Shown here: positions 59,455 through 64,000 of the stretch, piece after piece | How positions within the stretch are numbered: the stretch's first letter is position 1 | Layout of the letters: each line of letters starts with the position of its first letter | Origin: Pseudolysinimonas_A sp947085045 | GTDB taxonomy: Bacteria > Actinomycetota > Actinomycetes > Actinomycetales > Microbacteriaceae | Length of the DNA stretch: 64,000 nucleotides | Direction: 5' to 3' | Assembly: GCA_947085045.1 (NCBI GenBank) | Contig: CAMTUU010000005.1 | Location: forward strand, 251,241-315,240 | Position numbers and translations under genes: made by a program | Notes under the pieces: generated by a model | What the model saw: only the letters and a program-made list of their open reading frames with translations | The model's database searches: none | Told to the model about the DNA's origin: nothing

Positions 59455-60215
59455 GCGCGCCCGACTTGCGCCCGCGAGAGCGGCTACGACGCGCTACCCC
59501 ACGACCCCCGGCCGCCGGCGTCGGTCGACGGATCGCGAGGAAGTCGCTGTCGGCGTGCGCGTTCACCCTCATCCTGTTCCTGCTGTTCGCGGTCGCCGCG
59601 CCGTTCGCACGGGTGGTCCCGGCCGCCGCGACCGGGGACCTCGGGCCGGTCGAGGCGGTCGAGCGCGACTCGCAGGTCTTCGCGGTCGGGGACGGAGCCG
59701 ACGAGATGCCGTCAACACGCGATGCCTACGAGATCACCACGCGCGCCGAACTGCTGCGCCAGCGATTCACGATGGCCTACACGACCGACTGGTCCGGACC
59801 GATCCGATGGCCGTTCCCGAACGCGGTGCCCATCTCGGATGGCTTCGGCTACCGGGACGCCCCGTGCGCCGGCTGCTCGACATATCACACGGCGGTCGAT
59901 TTCGCCCCCGGCGCCGGCGTGCCCGTGTACGCGATCGCTTCCGGGGTCGTCCGCGAGCACGACGACGGCAACGGCTCTTGGGGCAACTACGTCGTCATCG
60001 AGCATCAGATCAACGGCCAGAAGGTGGTGAGCAGCTACGCGCACCTGCAACGCGGTTCGAGCCCTCTGGTTGCGGGCCAGACCATCAATGTCGGGGACTA
60101 CATCGGCCTCGTCGGGGCGACAGGTCAGGTCAGCGGGGCGAATCTCCATTTCGTGGTCGAGGTCGACGGGCAGCGGGTCGACCCCTACCTGTGGCTCAGT
60201 GCCAACGCGAGCTGA
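59451..60215 (+). CDS. M23-family peptidoglycan endopeptidase
   Basis: A 254-aa secreted or membrane-bound LytM-type protein. One membrane helix is near 33-53. The domain has the zinc ligands His and Asp in YHTAVDFAPGAG and the His pair in SYAHLQRG and NLHFVVEVDG. These enzymes cut peptide cross-links in the wall. Start ATG 59451 overlaps the previous stop. It ends 15 bases before the ctaG gene. Confidence 0.9.
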   Translation: MSAPDLRPRERLRRATPRPPAAGVGRRIARKSLSACAFTLILFLLFAVAAPFARVVPAAATGDLGPVEAVERDSQVFAVGDGADEMPSTRDAYEITTRAELLRQRFTMAYTTDWSGPIRWPFPNAVPISDGFGYRDAPCAGCSTYHTAVDFAPGAGVPVYAIASGVVREHDDGNGSWGNYVVIEHQINGQKVVSSYAHLQRGSSPLVAGQTINVGDYIGLVGATGQVSGANLHFVVEVDGQRVDPYLWLSANAS

Positions 60216-60230
60216 GCGGGCGGAGGAGCC

Positions 60231-61190
60231 GTGATCCGCGACGCTGACCTGCCGCAGGAACCGCCCGGACTCTCGCAGTTCCTGGCGACGCAGTTCTTCG
60301 ACTCCCCCATCCCCTCCCTGGCGGTCGGCGTGGCCGTGCTGTACCTGGTGGGGGCGATCCGGTTGCGGGCGTCGGGCCGGTCGTGGCCGATCGGCCGCAC
60401 CATCGTCTTCCTTCTGGGATGCCTGGTGATGATCCTGGTCACGGGAACCGGAGTCGAGCGTTACGGCACCGCGATGGTCTCGGTGTTCATGTTCCAGCAG
60501 CTCACTTTGATGATGCTGGTGCCTCCGCTGCTGGTGCTCGGATCCCCGGGCACGCTCCTGCTGCGCGCGACGCCCCGCCGCGGACCGGGCCGGGTCGTGC
60601 TCCGGATCGCCCTGGCCGCGCTCCGCACCCGGGTCGCGGTGTGGCTCGTGCATCCGGCCGTCACCGTCCCGCTCTTCCTCCTGGCCTTCTACGGGTTGTA
60701 CCTGGCGAAGTTGGCCGATCCGATTCTGCGTCTTCCGTTCGGGCATCTCGCGCTCGAAGTCGCGTTCGTGGTGTTCGGCGTCATGTTCAGCCTGCCGATC
60801 TTGAGCAACGATCCGCTCCCGGTGCGGATGCCGTACCCGGCGCGCGTGATCGACGTGGCCGCCGGCATCGCCTTGCACGCCTTCTTCGGTGTGTTCCTGA
60901 TGACCAGCCCGTCGCTGTTCCTGTCGGCTTTCGTCGAGTCGACCACGGCGCTGGGGCTCGACCCGCTTCGCGATCAGGAGCTCGCGGGCGGGTTGGCGTG
61001 GTCCTACGGCGAGGGACCGAACGCGTTCCTGCTGGTCTACCTCCTGCATCGGTGGTTCCGCGACGACACGTCGAAGGCCCGCGCCGCCGACCGACGTGCC
61101 GACGCATTCGGCGATCCCGACCTGGATTCCTACAACGACTACCTGCGGTCGCTCCGCGGCGAACGCGGCCGCGACGACGAGCGCCCCTGA
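60231..61190 (+). CDS. CtaG-family cytochrome c oxidase assembly protein
   Basis: A 319-aa caa3_CtaG protein with seven membrane helices. The conserved FQQLTLMMLVPPLLVLGSPG, a histidine-bearing helix (LALHAFFGVFLMTS), and HRWFRDD at the C-terminus match the family. It helps insert copper into cytochrome c oxidase. GTG 60231 starts it. The upstream DsbA-like and M23 genes are tightly linked, so the set could serve oxidase assembly through the wall. Confidence 0.9.
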   Translation: MIRDADLPQEPPGLSQFLATQFFDSPIPSLAVGVAVLYLVGAIRLRASGRSWPIGRTIVFLLGCLVMILVTGTGVERYGTAMVSVFMFQQLTLMMLVPPLLVLGSPGTLLLRATPRRGPGRVVLRIALAALRTRVAVWLVHPAVTVPLFLLAFYGLYLAKLADPILRLPFGHLALEVAFVVFGVMFSLPILSNDPLPVRMPYPARVIDVAAGIALHAFFGVFLMTSPSLFLSAFVESTTALGLDPLRDQELAGGLAWSYGEGPNAFLLVYLLHRWFRDDTSKARAADRRADAFGDPDLDSYNDYLRSLRGERGRDDERP

Positions 61191-61279
61191 GCCGGCTCCT
61201 CCCCCGCGGCAGGCAAAGGCTGCGGCGATCGGAGAGGCCGCGAAAGCGCTCACGTCGGTGAAGTCGAACGCGACCACGA

Positions 61280-61798
61280 GTGAGAGCGACGTGGCTGGGG
61301 TACCTGGACTCGAACCTAAGCGTATCCCCCGTTGAGACGCTCTACTTCTTCGCTCGGAACTTGCCACAGGGCAAGACCATCGACGATCTCGAGAAGTTGG
61401 TGGCAACACTGCAAAGGTCGAACGTGAAGCGCCCGCCTCGCGCTGTCGAGAAGCCGAACGTGAGAGGGCGACTCGGGCCAGATGGCGTGGCATCGCTCGT
61501 TGCTCAGTACCAGGCGGGTAGGTCGCTCGAGTTGGTTGCTGCGGATCACGGCATCTCGACAAGTTCTGCTCGAAGGGTTTTGTTGCAGGAAGGCGTCGTC
61601 ATGCGACTCGCACCGATCTCGGCCGATGTTTTGAGGCAAGCGGCCGACTTGTACGCGACCGGGCTCGGCTTGCTGACGATCGCGAATGAACTCGGGGTGG
61701 TGAAGACGACGCTGCTGCGTGCGATGAAGCGGGCCGGCATGGAACTCCGGCCGCCAAACACTAGGCGGCAAGATCCTCGTCTCGCGGACGCTCGTTGA
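61280..61798 (+). CDS. Helix-turn-helix protein of the integrated element
   Basis: 172 aa as an open frame, but its first codons lie inside the tRNA-Gln end duplicate, so the true start is probably downstream (a GTG or TTG near 61395). Two helix-turn-helix motifs follow: GRSLELVAADHGISTSSARR (near 85-104) and GLGLLTIANELGVVKTTLLR. The layout is like the DNA-binding tail of a serine recombinase or an element regulator. GC is lower than in its neighbours. Confidence 0.55.
   Translation: MRATWLGYLDSNLSVSPVETLYFFARNLPQGKTIDDLEKLVATLQRSNVKRPPRAVEKPNVRGRLGPDGVASLVAQYQAGRSLELVAADHGISTSSARRVLLQEGVVMRLAPISADVLRQAADLYATGLGLLTIANELGVVKTTLLRAMKRAGMELRPPNTRRQDPRLADAR
61292..61316 (-). other. Attachment site: duplicate of a tRNA-Gln 3' end
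   Basis: Read on the minus strand, the 25-bp segment ends CCAGGTACCCCAGCCA, the exact 3' end (acceptor stem, discriminator and CCA) of bacterial tRNA-Gln, preceded by GGTTCGAGT of the T loop. The T stem's other half should be CCTGG but reads TTAGG, so the identity stops after GG. That break is the crossover point of a site-specific insertion. The complete tRNA-Gln should lie beyond the right edge. Confidence 0.75.
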
Positions 61799-62077
61799 TG
61801 TCTCACACCAGACGAGCGAGCTCGTCAATGTCGGGGTTCGGCTTCACGAGGACGTAGGTCTTCACTCGGGGAGCGCCAGCGGGTAGGCGACTACGCGGTC
61901 GCGGCCCCGCGTTAGCCCGTCGAGCGACTCGACGGCGGCGGAGGCCTCGCCTGCCGAGTGCGGCAGTTCCGTTCGGAGGGCGCTGATCGTTAGTCGATGT
62001 GAGACTGGCTGCTTGGCGTTCGGTGCGACGGCGCGGTAACGCCCTATCTGCAAAGTGGCCTGACGTCTGGCCGAGGC
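61799..62077. other. Gene-poor stretch with small remnants
   Basis: Two short minus-strand frames (a 63-codon piece ending at 61862 and a 20-codon piece, KTYVLVKPNPDIDELARLV, ending near 61800) have no recognised family. They look like leftovers of older element genes. No promoter, RNA or repeat was identified. Confidence 0.35.
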
Positions 62078-62734
62078 TTAAACACTGCTTGAAATGGAGG
62101 CCAGCGCTTTACTGACCTCACGATGGAACTTTTGGTCGCTCGGATCGTCAGCCTCGGTGAGGTCTTTCGTTGCTTCCTTGGCGCGGAGTTGCCCTAGGGC
62201 ATGCGCGGCGTAAACACGAGTAGGGCGATCTCGGAGAAGGTCGATCAGCACGGGGACGCTCTGATTACGAAGCGAGCGGCGGCGCCCAAAAAATGCCGCA
62301 AGGATTCCGCGCGCCGATCCGTACTCGGTCGCTGATAGCAACTTCAAGATCGCGCCACAGTCTTGTTCGGACGCAACATCGACGATGGCGTTCGCGATGT
62401 CGCACTGCGTCAGCCATGGTTCGGTGCCGTATTCCCACCCGCCGCCGACCTCTCGAAATTTTGCGACCAGCGGGTTAACCGAGATCGGGCTGCGTCCGGC
62501 TCTCCCCAGCGCTCTCGCAATCGTCGAAATTGCCAAGTCAGACTTAGCCGGTGAGAGCCACTTCAAGAGCACCGCGTGCTCACCACGAAAATTGAGACCG
62601 ATTTGCTCGAAGTCTTCGATTTTTGACATCTGGTAGCCCAACTGGCGAAGATCAAACATTAGCCCTGCGAGCTCGCGATCAGCCTCGTCGCGAATCCGCT
62701 TTATCGTCGATTCATCCATTTTTTCCCAAGTCAT
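62078..62734 (-). CDS. HEAT-repeat protein (candidate immunity protein)
   Basis: A 218-aa helical protein with HEAT/PBS-like repeats, such as QSVPVLIDLLRDRPTRVYAA followed by HALGQLRAKEATKDLTEA, and ILAAFFGRRRSLRNQ. It follows the RHS toxin tip by nine bases on the same strand, the standard place for an immunity protein that neutralises that toxin. HEAT-repeat immunity proteins are known for other contact-dependent toxins. Codon use is less GC-rich than the chromosome. Start ATG 62734. Confidence 0.65.
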   Translation of the reverse strand: MTWEKMDESTIKRIRDEADRELAGLMFDLRQLGYQMSKIEDFEQIGLNFRGEHAVLLKWLSPAKSDLAISTIARALGRAGRSPISVNPLVAKFREVGGGWEYGTEPWLTQCDIANAIVDVASEQDCGAILKLLSATEYGSARGILAAFFGRRRSLRNQSVPVLIDLLRDRPTRVYAAHALGQLRAKEATKDLTEADDPSDQKFHREVSKALASISSSV

Positions 62735-62743
62735 GACTCGCTT

Positions 62744-63199
62744 CTACGGCAGCATATGCGGGTTGAAGGGCTCCCACCGAACCGTCCCGTCCGCTATCCA
62801 ATCCTTGATCTTCGCCGACGGGGTAGCCCCAATCCGAACATAAATGGTAAAGGTGAACTTGTTATCGATTGCCCATTGCCGGTACTCGCGGATTTGACGA
62901 GAGCCCCAGACATACCCGGAGTTCTTTACTTCCCCGATCGTCCGCGCCGCACGGCTCAAGAAATCCGGCACACGATACGGAATCGACAACTGAGGGCCTT
63001 CGATTCGGGAGTTGTTGCGGGCCACTCCAAGCATTCGCTCGACAATGTTGACCCCCGATTGTCCGGCTCGTACGGGTCCCGCGCCACCTCTTGATGGGGG
63101 GACTCCGGCGCCACTGTAACCTCCATTCATCGTTTTGCCGAAGCCGCCACCGCAGTCCTGCTGACATTTGGTCTCTCCGGTCAGATCGAAGTCGTTCAC
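62744..63199 (-). CDS. RHS-type toxin C-terminal domain (restriction-endonuclease-like)
   Basis: The 151-residue frame begins NDFDLTGETKCQQDCGGG, the continuation of an RHS core across a frameshift, and then forms a toxin domain: YRVPDFLSRAARTIGEVKNS with the acidic-x-K of Tox-REase-7 proteins, and IREYRQWAIDNKFTFTIYV. This family resembles restriction endonucleases and degrades nucleic acid. GTG 63199 overlaps the RHS-core stop (GTGA), so separate translation is conceivable. The HEAT-repeat gene follows. Confidence 0.65.
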   Translation of the reverse strand: MNDFDLTGETKCQQDCGGGFGKTMNGGYSGAGVPPSRGGAGPVRAGQSGVNIVERMLGVARNNSRIEGPQLSIPYRVPDFLSRAARTIGEVKNSGYVWGSRQIREYRQWAIDNKFTFTIYVRIGATPSAKIKDWIADGTVRWEPFNPHMLP

Positions 63200-63865
63200 C
63201 GGGTCAGCGGGGTGGTCATACGCGTTGGTAACGCCACACCCTCAATCGGGTCAACTTCGAGGAACCGCCCCATCGCCGGGACGTACTGTCTGGCTCCCAT
63301 TTCGACCGTCGCGATGGAACCGTGATGCTCCGTCAACTTGGCGTGACTACCGACCCAGCCGAAGTCAGCGTCTCCGACGATCAACTCACTCGGGATCGCA
63401 TCGTCCGCGGCCGCGGTGCCGATAGCCCAGGTACCTGGATCGATGGGCTGGCCGAATGGATCGTAGACCGCTCGCGCACCGATGCGGGTGCCGTCTTCGT
63501 CGGCGGTGACGATGACGTCGCCGTGGAGGTTCGGATATCCCCAGCGTTCGGTGCCTTCTACGGTATCCATAGTGAGCGTCACGCCACCAGGTAGCGACAG
63601 CACCCACTGCTGCAGAACGTTGGACCCGTTTGCGATTGCGCCGCCGGCGAGATACCTGATCGTGCCGTTCTCACCACTTGACGGTGATCCCGCGACAGTC
63701 CGAGCGACAATGCGCCCACTCGCATCCAGCAGGTAAGTGATAGTGGTGCCGTCGGTCAGCACAGTCCTGTAGTGCCTGTCGACAACGTCGTACGAGAGCG
63801 TCTGGTCCGCGAGCTTCGTGGTATTGCCGTGAGCGTCGTACGACAACGAAGGGGTCGGCCGGGAC
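63196..63865 (-). pseudogene. RHS-repeat core, truncated by an IS and frameshifted
   Basis: Read from 63865, the frame has RHS/YD-type repeats (LSYDAHGNTTKLADQTLSYD, WGYPNLHGDVIVTADEDG) and the RHS cap signature GARQYVPAMGRFLEVDPIEG. It then runs out of phase and stops at 63196. One base missing near 63230 restores VTNAYDHPADPVNDFDLTG in the frame of the toxin domain. The upstream end is interrupted by an IS element at about 63866. RHS cores wrap and deliver toxins, so the locus is probably defective in delivery. Confidence 0.75.
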
Positions 63866-64000
63866 TGCTGAAGGTTTTGGTGACTCTTTCGGTTAGGCCG
63901 CGGATGCGGCCGGTGTGGTCATGATGGCTTCGAACTCGATCGGGGTCAACTTGCCGAGGCTGCGCTGGCGGCGTCGGCGGTGATAGGTCGCCTCGATCCA
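63866..64000 (-). mobile_element. IS3-family insertion sequence, right end
   Basis: The sequence to the right of 63866 is unrelated to RHS and holds the end of an IS3-family transposase. The IS boundary is at 63866-63869, where TGAAGGTTTTGGTGACTC begins the terminal repeat region. The remainder lies outside the window. Confidence 0.7.
63893..64000 (-). CDS. IS3-family transposase, C-terminal part
   Basis: The last 35 codons of a DDE transposase OrfB: IEATYHRRRRQRSLGKLTPI, then EFEAIMTTPAASAA and TAA at 63893. The IE(A/T)xYxRxRRHxxLG pattern is typical of the C-terminal end of IS3-family integrase-core transposases. The catalytic residues are outside the window. It is oriented leftward, in the same direction as the RHS fragment it interrupts. 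Confidence 0.85.
   Translation of the reverse strand, partial: WIEATYHRRRRQRSLGKLTPIEFEAIMTTPAASAA

Noticed and set aside
1..64000. CRISPR array, rRNA operon or replication origin
   Set aside because: No regularly spaced direct repeats, no rRNA-like sequence and no dnaA-box cluster were noticed in the window.

Overview
This window is about 70% G+C chromosomal DNA with dense, tightly packed genes and frequent GTG starts. It also carries an F420-dependent glucose-6-phosphate dehydrogenase, a DUF222/HNH protein, and recG, rsmD and coaD close together. That points to a high-GC actinobacterium, most likely a member of the Microbacteriaceae (Microbacterium-like); the family assignment is inference from protein resemblance.

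Layout. 0-4.2 kb: a catabolic block with an acyl-CoA synthetase (cut by the left edge) and an aldehyde dehydrogenase, divergent from a PucR-type and a TetR-type regulator across a perfect 7-2-7 palindrome. 4.2-5.1 kb: a decayed patch with a frameshifted PIN toxin/RHH antitoxin pair. 5.1-22.7 kb: mostly housekeeping genes (methyltransferase, fgd, HNH protein, coaD, recG, corA, rsmD, thiL, ddl, gpsA, plsC, murA, leuCD). leuC is preceded by a leucine-rich leader peptide with an 11-bp attenuator-type pairing, and encodes Ser350 where the family has a [4Fe-4S] ligand Cys.

22.8-41.4 kb: the most interesting block. It holds two paralogous proteins with a degenerate FHA domain plus winged helix, flanking a response regulator, a histidine kinase and a kinase-like protein without its histidine. 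Next come an FHA protein, a transglutaminase-like membrane protein lacking all three catalytic residues, a DUF58 protein, a MoxR AAA+ ATPase, an 1836-residue Ig/Fn3 surface protein, a transmembrane Ser/Thr kinase, and a TerC transporter behind a probable yybP-ykoY manganese riboswitch. It reads as one envelope-assembly and phospho-signalling system.

41.4-48.8 kb: a TadC remnant, a YedK/HMCES peptidase, tRNA-Glu, a lipid kinase, and a csoR-copB copper-type module with its operator. 48.8-61.2 kb: a TauE/SafE exporter, a cytochrome b-like protein, a RimK ligase fused to a TrkA-C domain divergent from a RimB-like protease, a rhomboid protease, an M20 peptidase, a MarR regulator, and a compact DsbA-like/M23/CtaG operon.

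61.3-64 kb: the left end of an integrated element. It starts at a 25-bp duplicate of the 3' end of a tRNA-Gln gene and carries an HTH protein, a HEAT-repeat protein, and an RHS toxin locus broken by a frameshift and by an IS3-family insertion sequence that runs off the right edge.
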